Notes: generated by a model not told the origin, from the letters alone. A stretch of DNA of 11,624 nt from CAYLHS01 sp964496205 (GCA_964496205.1 CAZBXV010000057.1:1-11624), one strand, 5' to 3'; shown: positions 1 through 7,190, counted from the first letter of the stretch. Numbers and translations are program-made.

Positions 1-118
1 CGTCCGCCTCCGCCAAAACTCCGGGCCGACCCCACCCGACCCAGAGCCAGCTCACCTGGCATCAATGTCTATCAGGATCTGGTCAAAGTGCCGCTCAGTA
101 CGCCGATACACACAAGTG
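1..118. other. Left-edge non-coding stretch upstream of the histidine kinase
   Basis: No supportable gene is visible here. An in-frame ATG at 65 would extend the downstream kinase by 18 residues, but that extension is rich in Arg, Trp and Cys, has no Shine-Dalgarno sequence, and resembles no kinase N-terminus. On the minus strand a short open frame begins near 62 and runs off the left edge. It is too short to judge and could be the start of a divergent gene. Confidence 0.3.
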
Positions 119-1285
119 ATGAACGCGCACCGAATCGTGTCGCCAGATGTTCACCTGCTGGTGTCGGTAGTGCCGGTACCGCTGCTTGTCGCCGACTACA
201 CGCCGATCATCGACCGTTTCCGCGGCATGGAGGGCGCAAAGGTGCGCGAGACCCTGCTCAACGATGCCGCTCTTCTCAACGAGACGCTTCGACTCCCGCT
301 TGCTGTAGCTGCCAGCCCGGAGTGGACGAGGCTCTACGGATCGCCGGGGTCGGCCGAGGCCCCCGACTTGACCGACCGACGTTTCTCACCGGAAGACTAT
401 CCCGACCTCCATCGGTCGCTTGTCGACCAGTTCACTGCGCCGTTCTTCGGGACAACCGCCCTTGTCAGCGAACACAAGGCTCCAACCCTGTTTGGGGACG
501 TCACCGTACGCTCGCACTGGCGGGTCATCGTCGATGATGGTGAGCCCGCCTGGGATCGCGTGGTCATTGCCGATCTCGACGTCACCGACCTTCGCATCGC
601 CCAAGCGACGCTGCAAGAGCACCTGGAGAGGAAACAGCAGCTTGTCAGTTCGGTATCGCACGAGATCAGGACCCCGCTGGCGTCCATCGTTGGCTTCGCC
701 GGACTGCTGCGCGACTCGTCCGACCTCACCAACGACGAGCGAAGAGAGCTGCTCCAGATTCTCGTTCAGCAAAGCTCGGACATCACCAGCATCGTTGACG
801 ATCTCCTGGTGGAGGCCAAGAGCGACACAGGTCAGCTCCAGGTCTCGTCCGTTGGCGTTGATCTTCGCGCTCAGGCGGCTCAGGCGATCGAAAGCATGGA
901 CTTCGAAATGCGCAGGCTCATCTCGCTGCCGACGACGCCTGTCCACTGCGTCGGTGACCCTGCACGCGTCCGCCAGATCGTGCGCAACCTCGTCTCAAAC
1001 GCGAAGAAGTACGGGGGTCCGGACATTCGGGTACGCACGGAGCAGCAGACCAGCGAAGGTCTTCTGATCGTCTCCGACGATGGTCCTGCCATCCCTGAGG
1101 ATCAGCGCGAGGCGATCTTCAGCGCCTATGTCCGGGGTTCACAGGCATCGAGCGATGTCCTGTCTTTGGGCCTTGGTCTCCACATCTGCCGGACTCTTGC
1201 CCGGAGGATGAACGGCGACCTGACGTACCGGTACGTGGATGGGCGTAGCGAGTTCGTACTGGAACTGCCCCTTCGGCCGGAGTAG
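119..1285 (+). CDS. Cytoplasmic PAS-domain sensor histidine kinase
   Basis: This is a two-component sensor kinase that would autophosphorylate on a histidine and pass the phosphate to a response regulator. From the ATG at 119 the product is 388 aa. Residues about 10-160 look like a PAS sensory region, beginning with a PVPLLVADYTPII-like stretch. A short coiled linker follows. The HisKA H-box is SVSHEIRTPL with the phospho-acceptor His181. The HATPase_c domain has an N-box (RNLVSNAKKYGG, Asn290 and Asn294), a G1 box (DDGPAIP, about 320-326) and a G2 box (LGLGLHI, about 350-356). No membrane segment or signal peptide is visible, so the kinase should be soluble and sense an intracellular cue. 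The second glycine of the usual DxGxG G1 motif is Ala. No response regulator lies within the window, so it is an orphan as far as can be seen. The start is uncertain: GTG 116 and ATG 65 are in frame and none has a good ribosome site. Confidence 0.9.
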   Translation: MNAHRIVSPDVHLLVSVVPVPLLVADYTPIIDRFRGMEGAKVRETLLNDAALLNETLRLPLAVAASPEWTRLYGSPGSAEAPDLTDRRFSPEDYPDLHRSLVDQFTAPFFGTTALVSEHKAPTLFGDVTVRSHWRVIVDDGEPAWDRVVIADLDVTDLRIAQATLQEHLERKQQLVSSVSHEIRTPLASIVGFAGLLRDSSDLTNDERRELLQILVQQSSDITSIVDDLLVEAKSDTGQLQVSSVGVDLRAQAAQAIESMDFEMRRLISLPTTPVHCVGDPARVRQIVRNLVSNAKKYGGPDIRVRTEQQTSEGLLIVSDDGPAIPEDQREAIFSAYVRGSQASSDVLSLGLGLHICRTLARRMNGDLTYRYVDGRSEFVLELPLRPE

Positions 1286-1293
1286 CGCCGGCG

Positions 1294-1315
1294 AACAGCA
1301 AACGGCCTCCGCCGT
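1294..1315 (-). terminator. Weak intrinsic terminator at the end of the M16-CYTH operon
   Basis: A perfect 5-bp inverted repeat (ACGGC at 1302-1306, loop 1307-1310, GCCGT at 1311-1315) sits between the convergent histidine kinase and CYTH genes and touches the CYTH stop codon. Read on the minus strand, the stem is followed by TTTGCTGTT, a loose T-rich tail. The stem is short, so this may be weak or fortuitous. Confidence 0.35.
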
Positions 1316-1788
1316 CAGCTGCCCGCTTCCCACTCGCTGAACGGATGGGCGATCAGATTGGCGTTGTAGTACCGCGGGTCCCCCGTCACTTCTTCGCCGA
1401 TCCACGGCGGCATCGCGAAGGACTCGTCCTCGGCGGACAGCTCGATCTCGGCGACCACGAGCCCTTCGTTCTCCAAGTGGAAATCGTCGATCTCCCACGT
1501 GTGGCCGCGATGTCGAACCTTGTACCTGGTCTTGGAGATGATCGGTCGCTCACACAGGTCGAGCATGGCGAGCGCATCATGGAGTGGGACCTCGTATTCG
1601 AACTCGGACCGCTTCGCACCGACCGTGATCCCTTTGATCGTCAGATACCCCTGGTCGCCAACGGTCCGTACCCGGACGGTTCGCTCCTTGACGGTCGACA
1701 GGTAGCCCTGCCGGTAGTCCACACCTTCGCCCAAATCCCGCCACGCCTGTGACGTGACGAGGAACTTGCGCTCTATCTCTATGCCCAT
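1315..1788 (-). CDS. CYTH-domain protein, probable inorganic triphosphatase (TTM family)
   Basis: The 157-aa product is a single, complete CYTH domain (triphosphate tunnel metalloenzyme). The family signature ExExK is at the extreme N-terminus (Glu4, Glu6, Lys8 in GIEIERKFLV). Other expected tunnel residues follow: VRVR (Arg39, Arg41), TIKG (Lys52), EFEYE (Glu62-Glu66), SKTRYKVR (Lys86, Arg88, Arg92), WEIDDF (Glu99, Asp101) and AEIEL (Glu114, Glu116). Bacterial proteins of this size and layout usually hydrolyse inorganic triphosphate or related triphosphates with Mg or Mn. Class IV adenylate cyclase and thiamine-triphosphatase are sister activities that sequence alone cannot exclude. It is the last gene of a minus-strand operon. 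Its ATG lies inside the end of the upstream CYTH-like gene (10-nt overlap), with GAGG about 6 nt before the start, so translational coupling is likely. It should be cytosolic. Confidence 0.88.
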   Translation of the reverse strand: MGIEIERKFLVTSQAWRDLGEGVDYRQGYLSTVKERTVRVRTVGDQGYLTIKGITVGAKRSEFEYEVPLHDALAMLDLCERPIISKTRYKVRHRGHTWEIDDFHLENEGLVVAEIELSAEDESFAMPPWIGEEVTGDPRYYNANLIAHPFSEWEAGS

Positions 1789-2360
1789 TCCAATCCTCGA
1801 ATCATTGCGGGGTAGCTCTCATTGGGTCGATCGTCGATTCCGAGATCTGCGACGGTTTCTTCCACGGCTTCCGGGTCGGCGGATTCCACGGCGATGGTCT
1901 CGTACACTGCCCCGTTCACCTGGACTCGAGAAGATTCCCCCCGGCAGAGCCCAATTCTGACCAGTGACCGATCCTTGTGAACCTGCACGACAATCAGCTC
2001 GTCGAACGCTTTCACCGCGAAGATGAACTCCTCTTCGTTCACCGAGTGGGGCATCGATACGGGCTCTTCAACACCCAGTCTGAGGAGCACGGACTTCGCG
2101 ACCACCTCGGCGCTCAAAGGAAACGCCGCCTTGAACACCGGCTTCCAACGTTCCAGCCTCCCGTGTACCACGATGAGTTCCTTGATGTCGACAATGCCGG
2201 CGCGGATCTTGACATTGACGCCCTCCATCTTCGATACGACGTATGTTTCGTTGCTTTGGCGACGCTCGTACAGGTCTCCCTTCTCGAGAAGTCTCCGCCG
2301 TACGCCATCCAGCCCGACGCCCCAGACCCTGAACTCGAACCGAGGAATGATCTCTGTCAT
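1779..2360 (-). CDS. Divergent CYTH-like protein
   Basis: The 193-aa product has no certain family assignment, but its layout follows the CYTH fold. An N-terminal beta strand RFEFRVW (Arg7, Glu9, Arg11) replaces the canonical ExExK. A helix comes next, then Tyr40, then VNVKIRAG (Lys51, Arg53) and VDIKEL (Lys60), which match the paired basic strands of CYTH proteins. The second half carries QVHKDRSLVRIG (Lys129, Arg131), a CRGESSRVQV strand, ETIAVES (Glu154, Glu159) and a terminal SYPAMI. Loss of the first metal-binding glutamate of ExExK suggests altered or lost catalysis, possibly ligand binding only. It lies 10 nt after the M16 partner gene and overlaps the canonical CYTH gene by 10 nt, so the two CYTH-fold proteins are co-translated and could form a heteromeric pair. 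No signal peptide or membrane segment is seen. The CYTH assignment rests on motif order only. Confidence 0.6.
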   Translation of the reverse strand: MTEIIPRFEFRVWGVGLDGVRRRLLEKGDLYERRQSNETYVVSKMEGVNVKIRAGIVDIKELIVVHGRLERWKPVFKAAFPLSAEVVAKSVLLRLGVEEPVSMPHSVNEEEFIFAVKAFDELIVVQVHKDRSLVRIGLCRGESSRVQVNGAVYETIAVESADPEAVEETVADLGIDDRPNESYPAMIRGLEWA

Positions 2361-2370
2361 TGCGTAGTAC

Positions 2371-3648
2371 CTACCGGATCACCACAGAGCCGAACGGCTC
2401 GACCATGGGAACGATTCTGTCTGCATCGCCAACCATCACCGTGGTCAGCTTCCGAGAAGTCAGGAACGGAGCTGCGGCGGTCAAGACGTCCTCTTTCGTT
2501 GCCGAGGCGACTTCCTTCTGGAAGCCAGCGAGATAGGCGAGATCGAGCCCGCGAGCAAGGAGCGAATCGAGCAGGTCGGCGAACCCTGCCTTGGTTTGCG
2601 CCTGGATCGACAGCACTCCCAACGAATACCGGCGGGCATGGTCGAGTTCGTCAGGCTCCACCTCGATCGTGGAGATGCGCTCCAGCTCGGACAGGATCTC
2701 GGCGTAGGCGAGACCTGTGACTTCGGATCGAACATCGGCCGAGATCGAAATCGATGAGACGGCCCGCAGGTGGCGAATGCGCGAGCTCACGTTGTACGTG
2801 AAGCCCTTCTCCTCTCTCAGGTTCGTGACGAGCCGTGACAGGAAGTAGCCCCCGAACGCGAGATTCGCCAGACTGAATGCAGCGTCTGCGCGGGGAGCAG
2901 GCCCAACCATCCTGATATTCGTCTGTTGGGCACCTGGACGGTGCACTACCAACAGTGGCTTGCGCCGCCACTCGACCGGTGGTACTCCAGGCGGCATGCG
3001 TCGTCGTGTCCGAAACGACGACACCAGGTCGATCAGACGCCCCGGCGCCAGATCACCGACCATTGTGAGCATCCCGTGTGATGTCAAAGTCTCGTGAGTC
3101 TCTCGGAGTACGCCAGGGGTGACGCGTCGAACAGTCGACGCCGCCGGCAGACCGAAACCATACGGGTGCCTTCCGAAGACCCGTCTTCGCAGCGCCTCTC
3201 CGGCGACCACTTCGGGTTGTGACCGAGCCAGAACGACTTCCTCGGCGAACCGGTTCCGTTCCACCCGAACGGGAGCATCTGGAAAGGCGGCAGTTCCGAC
3301 GATCTCTCCTACCAGCGATAGATACTCAGCTGTTCGATCTGTCGGAACCGAGCCACTGATGACGAGACCGTCCTCGTTTGTGTGTGCGGTCAGCGTCGCT
3401 CCGATCGACCGCACCTCGATGTCGATGTCTTCTTGCGAGCGAGTCTTCGTTCCGGCTGTGAGTGTTCTCGCGAACAGGTCTCGTGCTGCCTCTCCGGGAC
3501 GCGAGGTCGCGACGATCGGGATCCTGAGCCGAACCTCGACCAGGGACGCTCCCGGCCGTTTGACCGCCATCACCCTCAGTCCGTTCCCGAAGGTCCGCTC
3601 GACGGCCTTGGGAAGCCTCATAGGGCGAGGGCTGGGCACATCGGGCAT
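2371..3648 (-). CDS. M16 family peptidase-like protein, non-catalytic subunit
   Basis: The product is 425 aa from ATG 3648. GTG 3651 is equally possible and adds one residue. The fold is two M16B (pitrilysin/processing-peptidase-like) halves. The zinc motif HxxEH is absent: the equivalent helix reads GEAARDLFARTLTAGT, which is the pattern of inactive M16 subunits. The C-terminal half carries the conserved basic/Tyr pair typical of these partners, in LREEKGFTYNV (Arg278, Tyr285), which helps bind the substrate backbone. The gene follows the catalytic M16 gene with overlapping start and stop codons (GTGATG), and GGAGG lies 6-9 nt upstream. The two products therefore probably form an alpha/beta heterodimer in which only the upstream subunit holds zinc. 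No signal peptide is visible, so cytoplasmic peptide turnover is the simplest role. Natural substrates cannot be inferred. Confidence 0.9.
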   Translation of the reverse strand: MPDVPSPRPMRLPKAVERTFGNGLRVMAVKRPGASLVEVRLRIPIVATSRPGEAARDLFARTLTAGTKTRSQEDIDIEVRSIGATLTAHTNEDGLVISGSVPTDRTAEYLSLVGEIVGTAAFPDAPVRVERNRFAEEVVLARSQPEVVAGEALRRRVFGRHPYGFGLPAASTVRRVTPGVLRETHETLTSHGMLTMVGDLAPGRLIDLVSSFRTRRRMPPGVPPVEWRRKPLLVVHRPGAQQTNIRMVGPAPRADAAFSLANLAFGGYFLSRLVTNLREEKGFTYNVSSRIRHLRAVSSISISADVRSEVTGLAYAEILSELERISTIEVEPDELDHARRYSLGVLSIQAQTKAGFADLLDSLLARGLDLAYLAGFQKEVASATKEDVLTAAAPFLTSRKLTTVMVGDADRIVPMVEPFGSVVIR

Positions 3649-4928
3649 CACAGTGCGCCTCCGGGGACGACACGAAGTTCTGCCCGGCTCTCGGGACGCA
3701 GCCAGGTTCCGGCGACTTCGGCGACGGTCTCACGTGTGAGCTGCTGGTACATCCCAGGGACCCGCGTGACGAGTTCTGGATCGTCGTGAATCAGTTCCGC
3801 AACGCCCACCGACATCGCCCGACTGAGAACGTTGTCCATCGTGCGATGGTGCGTGGCCACCATACGAGCCACGACGGGACCGATTTCCTCTTCTCTCAAC
3901 GATCTCACGGCCGTCGCAATCTCTTCGCTGATGGCCTCGACGATGCGCCCTCCGTCGGCAAGACGCGGATAGAAGGCGGAGATCTGAAATCGGGTCGGAT
4001 CGCGCATCTCGAGCGGACCGCCCCAGCCCGGCATCTCACCGATCCAGGCATCCACCGACGTGACGAGATGGTCTCGGTGGACCAGGCGTTGCTCGAGGCG
4101 GGACGTCACTCCGTCCGCAAGAACGCCGGCGAACACGTCGAGCGCGAGCACACTCTCGAAGTCCTGAAGCGGATCAGGCACCCGAAAGCCGAGTGCGAGC
4201 GCGGGGGCCGGAGCAAACGGGTCGTCGGTGTCTCTTCGTCGTGGCGCCGAGAAGATCGGTTCTGCAAACGATGACCGCCGAGGCGTTCGTCCGCCTGGTA
4301 TCGGTCCGAAGTGCTTCTCGATGAGTGCAACGGCGCTCTTGGGATCGAAATCGCCGCATATCGCGAGCACCGCGTTCCCTGGTGTGTAGAAACGTCTGAA
4401 AAAACGACGGACATCGTCGAGGTGGGCGGCATCCAAGTCCTCGAAGCTCCCGTACCCATCGTGAGTGTTCGGGTACGTGTCGAACATGAGCGCAGGCAGC
4501 GAAATCCACGGGAACTTGCCATAGGGACGGTTCAGAACGTTGAGACGAATCTCTTCCTGCACGACGGCCCGTTGGTTGTCCAGGTTCTCCTGATCGAGCA
4601 AGAGCGATCGCATTCGATCTGCCTCGAGAAAGAGCGCCATGTCGAGCGCCGTCGCCGGCATCACTTCGAAGTAGACCGTGTAGTCCGGCGTCGTCATGCC
4701 GTTCACGACGCCGCCGTTGCCAAGGATCCGTCGATCGAACTCACCCTTGGGAACGCGGGTCGAACCCTGAAACATCATGTGTTCGAAGAGGTGCGCGAAC
4801 CCACTGCGCCCCTCCGGTTCGGAACGGAACCCGACGTCGTACAGGATCGATAGCGCGACCACCGGACTCGTTTTGTCCGGTGCCATCACCACTCGCAGCC
4901 CGTTGTCCAGACGAGCACGCTCGATCAT
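3648..4928 (-). CDS. M16 family zinc peptidase, catalytic subunit
   Basis: The 426-aa product is a zinc metallopeptidase of the insulinase/pitrilysin clan. The inverted zinc motif HxxEH is present as HLFEH (His46, Glu49, His50) inside the classic GFAHLFEHMMFQGS stretch, and the third zinc ligand is in AVVQEEIR (Glu125 or Glu126). The NGxT-like strand around residues 72-82 and the two-domain length match M16B enzymes. The chosen ATG sits just before the usual LDNGLRVV opening. An open frame continues upstream to 5054 but crosses the divergent promoter region and has no family character. The gene heads an operon with its non-catalytic partner and two CYTH-fold genes. A TAACCT hexamer exactly 7 nt before the ATG suggests a leaderless mRNA. 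With its partner it should degrade short peptides or presequences in the cytosol. Confidence 0.93.
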   Translation of the reverse strand: MIERARLDNGLRVVMAPDKTSPVVALSILYDVGFRSEPEGRSGFAHLFEHMMFQGSTRVPKGEFDRRILGNGGVVNGMTTPDYTVYFEVMPATALDMALFLEADRMRSLLLDQENLDNQRAVVQEEIRLNVLNRPYGKFPWISLPALMFDTYPNTHDGYGSFEDLDAAHLDDVRRFFRRFYTPGNAVLAICGDFDPKSAVALIEKHFGPIPGGRTPRRSSFAEPIFSAPRRRDTDDPFAPAPALALGFRVPDPLQDFESVLALDVFAGVLADGVTSRLEQRLVHRDHLVTSVDAWIGEMPGWGGPLEMRDPTRFQISAFYPRLADGGRIVEAISEEIATAVRSLREEEIGPVVARMVATHHRTMDNVLSRAMSVGVAELIHDDPELVTRVPGMYQQLTRETVAEVAGTWLRPESRAELRVVPGGAL

Positions 4929-4935
4929 GTGGCAC

Positions 4936-4941
4936 AGGTTA
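4936..4941 (-). promoter_or_regulatory. Putative leaderless -10 element for the M16-CYTH operon
   Basis: On the minus strand TAACCT fits the TANNNT consensus of actinobacterial -10 elements and ends 7 nt before the ATG at 4928. That places transcription initiation at or next to the A of the start codon. There is no Shine-Dalgarno sequence before this ATG, which is consistent with leaderless translation. No clear -35 hexamer is recognisable. Confidence 0.45.
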
Positions 4942-4985
4942 GATGCGGACTGGAGTACGGAATCCGGGTGTGCCACCATGGCTGT

Positions 4986-5297
4986 ATGACGAATGGTCCA
5001 GTCAGCGCCGATGCAGACGGTTTCCGTGTGCTGCCCGGATGGCGGGTCGGTCACCTCGTGGAGGAGTCCTCAACGCGATCGGGCCTCATCGTCCCCGCCG
5101 CCGCCGTCGCCGAGAAGTCGACCGAAGCACTTGCGCTCATCGATGTTCGCAACGGTGAGCGGTTCTGGGCGGTGCCCACAGAAGCGTGGCGGTTCATCTG
5201 GCCGGCGACCGGCCAGGTAGTCATCGCCGTCAGGGAGTCACAGATCATCGCCGAGGAGCACGCCGACGAGGAACACACCGGAGGTCGCTACCTGTGA
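4986..5297 (+). CDS. Small GroES/Cpn10-like protein
   Basis: The 103-aa product is not an obvious member of a named family, but its order of motifs follows the GroES fold. A WRVGHLVEE strand (19-27) resembles the GroES RVIVKR strand. A loop with STRSGLIVP (29-37) resembles the mobile loop, whose hydrophobic Ile-Val-Leu tripeptide binds GroEL. AAAVAEKST (38-46) closely resembles the AAAKST that follows in E. coli GroES. NGER (56-59) and a final RESQIIAEE (83-91) resemble the ESDILAIVE end. The glycine-rich segments and the roof loop of true GroES are missing or shortened, so it is unlikely to be the housekeeping co-chaperonin. It might modulate a chaperonin or be a repurposed fold. Its stop codon overlaps the GTG start of hflX, so the two are probably co-translated. 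GTG 4929 and GTG 4968 are alternative in-frame starts, and none has a clear ribosome site. Confidence 0.6.
   Translation: MTNGPVSADADGFRVLPGWRVGHLVEESSTRSGLIVPAAAVAEKSTEALALIDVRNGERFWAVPTEAWRFIWPATGQVVIAVRESQIIAEEHADEEHTGGRYL
5280..5284 (+). promoter_or_regulatory. Ribosome binding site deciding the hflX start
   Basis: GGAGG lies 9 nt before the GTG at 5294, inside the last codons of the upstream GroES-like gene. It fixes this GTG as the hflX start, although the reading frame stays open further upstream to 5186. Confidence 0.75.
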
Positions 5298-6577
5298 CGA
5301 CCGGACGGTCCGAACGGCGTCTCACCGCAACCGTCACCGACCTCGACGTCGTACGCCAGAGGGCGTTTCTCGTCGGTTCGATCCTCGACCAGTCATCCGA
5401 GCATTCCCTCGACGAGCTCTCACAACTCACCGATACTGCAGGCTCGGATCCCGTTGGACACGCCACTCTTCGACCGCGCAAACCCGACCCATCGACGTTC
5501 ATCGGTTCGGGCCAGGCGAAACGTCTCGCAGAAGAGACACACCGGCTCGATGTCGACGTGGTCATCTTCGATGACGACCTCACCCCCACACAGCAGCGGA
5601 ACCTTCAGAAGATCTTCGGGTGCGACGTGGTGGATCGCCCGGGGCTGATACTCGACATCTTCGCCCAGCACGCAACGAGCAGGGCAGGCATGCTCCAAGT
5701 GGAACTGGCGCTTCTTCGCTACCACCTCCCGCGTTTACGTGGCCGCGGCGTGGCACTGAGCCGGCAGGCAGGTGGGATCGGCACCCGCGGTCCTGGCGAG
5801 ACGAAACTCGAAACCGACAGGCGGCGTATCGAACGCCGTATCGCCAGACTGAAGGTCGAGCTCGAGACGCTGGAACGAACCCGCCACACCCAACGCAAGG
5901 CCCGTGCTCGCAACGAGGTGCACCTTGTTGCGCTCGTCGGCTACACGAACGCCGGCAAGTCAACGATGCTCAACGCGCTCACGGGAACCGACGTGCTCGT
6001 CGAGGACCGGCTGTTCTCCACGCTCGACGCAACCGTCCGCAAGCTCCCGCTCCCGGAGGGCCGCACGGTCGTGCTCTCGGACACCGTCGGATTCGTCCGA
6101 CGTATCCCTCACGATCTGATCGCTGCCTTTCACTCAACGCTCGAAGAGATCGAAGACGCCTCATTGATACTTCATGTCGTCGACTCGTCAGACCCTGACG
6201 CGGAAACCCACATTGCGACGGTCCACGGCGTGCTCGGGGAGTTGGGTGTCTCGACCATCCCAGAGCTCCTCGTGTTCAACAAGACAGATACCGCGAACCC
6301 CGTGCACGTCCGGAGGCTCCTCGCGCTTCACTCTGACGCGATTGCCGTGTCGGCTGTCTCAGGTGAGGGACTCGACGAACTCATGGACGCGATCGAACAA
6401 CGCGTCTCACCAGACTTGATCGAGACGGTCGTCTCGGTGCCCTACGACCGACCCGACCTCCTGGCGATCGTCTGGAACCAGACGGAAGTACTCGCAGAGA
6501 AACACGACGAAACCGGCACCCGGTTCACCGTTCGGATGCCGGAACGCCTGCTCGAAGTGTTGTCGGTCGGTCTATGA
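5294..6577 (+). CDS. hflX: Ribosome-associated GTPase HflX
   Basis: The 427-aa product is a P-loop GTPase of the HflX family, which binds the 50S subunit and in studied bacteria splits stalled or heat-damaged ribosomes. The N-terminal HflX domain includes VVIFDDDLTPTQQRNL and the family hallmark GGIGTRGPGETKLE (about residues 160-174). A helical linker rich in Arg and Lys follows. The G domain has a Walker A P-loop GYTNAGKST (216-224), the switch II motif DTVGF (263-267), the guanine-specificity motif NKTD (329-332) and an SAVSGEG G5 region. A short C-terminal domain ends near codon 427. Length and motifs are typical. The GTG start overlaps the TGA of the GroES-like gene and has a strong GGAGG, indicating coupled expression. 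The 3' end overlaps the convergent Yip1-family gene by 6 nt. Confidence 0.96.
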   Translation: MTTGRSERRLTATVTDLDVVRQRAFLVGSILDQSSEHSLDELSQLTDTAGSDPVGHATLRPRKPDPSTFIGSGQAKRLAEETHRLDVDVVIFDDDLTPTQQRNLQKIFGCDVVDRPGLILDIFAQHATSRAGMLQVELALLRYHLPRLRGRGVALSRQAGGIGTRGPGETKLETDRRRIERRIARLKVELETLERTRHTQRKARARNEVHLVALVGYTNAGKSTMLNALTGTDVLVEDRLFSTLDATVRKLPLPEGRTVVLSDTVGFVRRIPHDLIAAFHSTLEEIEDASLILHVVDSSDPDAETHIATVHGVLGELGVSTIPELLVFNKTDTANPVHVRRLLALHSDAIAVSAVSGEGLDELMDAIEQRVSPDLIETVVSVPYDRPDLLAIVWNQTEVLAEKHDETGTRFTVRMPERLLEVLSVGL

Positions 6578-7117
6578 CGCGTTTGCGTAGCCGAAGAACG
6601 CCGCAAGGATCGCAGCTGCGAAGACCGCAAGGATGACCAGTCCGATCAAGAGCGGAATGAGCACGATGGCAACGGCCGATCCGGTGCTCACCTCTTCGGA
6701 CTCTCGAACCGCGAACACGGCGCACACCATCGACCAGATACCACCGATGATTCCACCGATCCAGGGAATGATTCCCAATGCCTGAGGTGCGTACGCATAG
6801 CCGAGCGGCCGGAACATCTCGATGAACTGCGCCTTGCCACTGAACAGCTTGCCAATCAGCCAGAGAATGCCGGTCCCGATGGCCAGCCCAATGGTGGCTG
6901 CCACGACCGCGCCAATGATCCATCCAATGAACTTGAAGTCGGCCGGTCCGAAGATCGCACCGAGGCCCGAGAGCGCTGCGGCCAGTCCTGTCACCAGCAT
7001 GGCCTCGACCGTCTTCGTCTCGTCCGCCGACACCTCTTTGTACAGCGTCGGGTCGAGACGTACCGCGCGCATGACCCGCTCCCACATTCCTGCGCTCTGC
7101 GAACCCTCGATCGTCAT
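6572..7117 (-). CDS. Yip1-family integral membrane protein
   Basis: The 181-aa product looks like a bacterial Yip1-domain protein of unknown biochemical role. Residues 1-35 are soluble and include a WERVMRAVRLDP segment, the usual N-terminal amphipathic lead-in of this family. Five hydrophobic segments follow at about 41-58, 63-87, 100-120, 121-136 and 147-176. The hallmark short loop GYAYAPQALGIIPWIGG (about 105-121) lies between the third and fourth. A strong Shine-Dalgarno sequence AGGAGG (minus strand, 7124-7129) stands 6 nt before the ATG. The gene follows ppgK by 73 nt in the same direction and is probably co-transcribed with it. Its TAG stop overlaps the end of hflX tail to tail. Function in bacteria is undefined; a role in membrane organisation or transport is speculative. 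Confidence 0.8.
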   Translation of the reverse strand: MTIEGSQSAGMWERVMRAVRLDPTLYKEVSADETKTVEAMLVTGLAAALSGLGAIFGPADFKFIGWIIGAVVAATIGLAIGTGILWLIGKLFSGKAQFIEMFRPLGYAYAPQALGIIPWIGGIIGGIWSMVCAVFAVRESEEVSTGSAVAIVLIPLLIGLVILAVFAAAILAAFFGYANAS

Positions 7118-7190
7118 CCTTGTCCTCCTCTAGGCGACCCAGGCATGATGGCATGCCGAACCGCTGGATGCTGGTAGCGATCGAGGGTGT
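7118..7190. other. Short spacer between ppgK and the Yip1-family gene
   Basis: This 73-nt gap holds the AGGAGG ribosome site of the Yip1-family gene and a 6-bp hairpin with a 4-nt loop (GGCATG at 7142-7147, CATGCC at 7152-7157). The hairpin has no T tract on either strand, so I do not call it a terminator. No TANNNT hexamer is suitably placed. Confidence 0.4.

Noticed and set aside
4929..5054. N-terminal extension of the catalytic M16 protein
   Set aside because: It crosses the divergent promoter region and the GroES-like gene start and has no signal-peptide or family character.
7142..7157. 6-bp hairpin between ppgK and the Yip1-family gene
   Set aside because: There is no T tract on either strand and the two genes look co-transcribed, so a terminator call is not supported.
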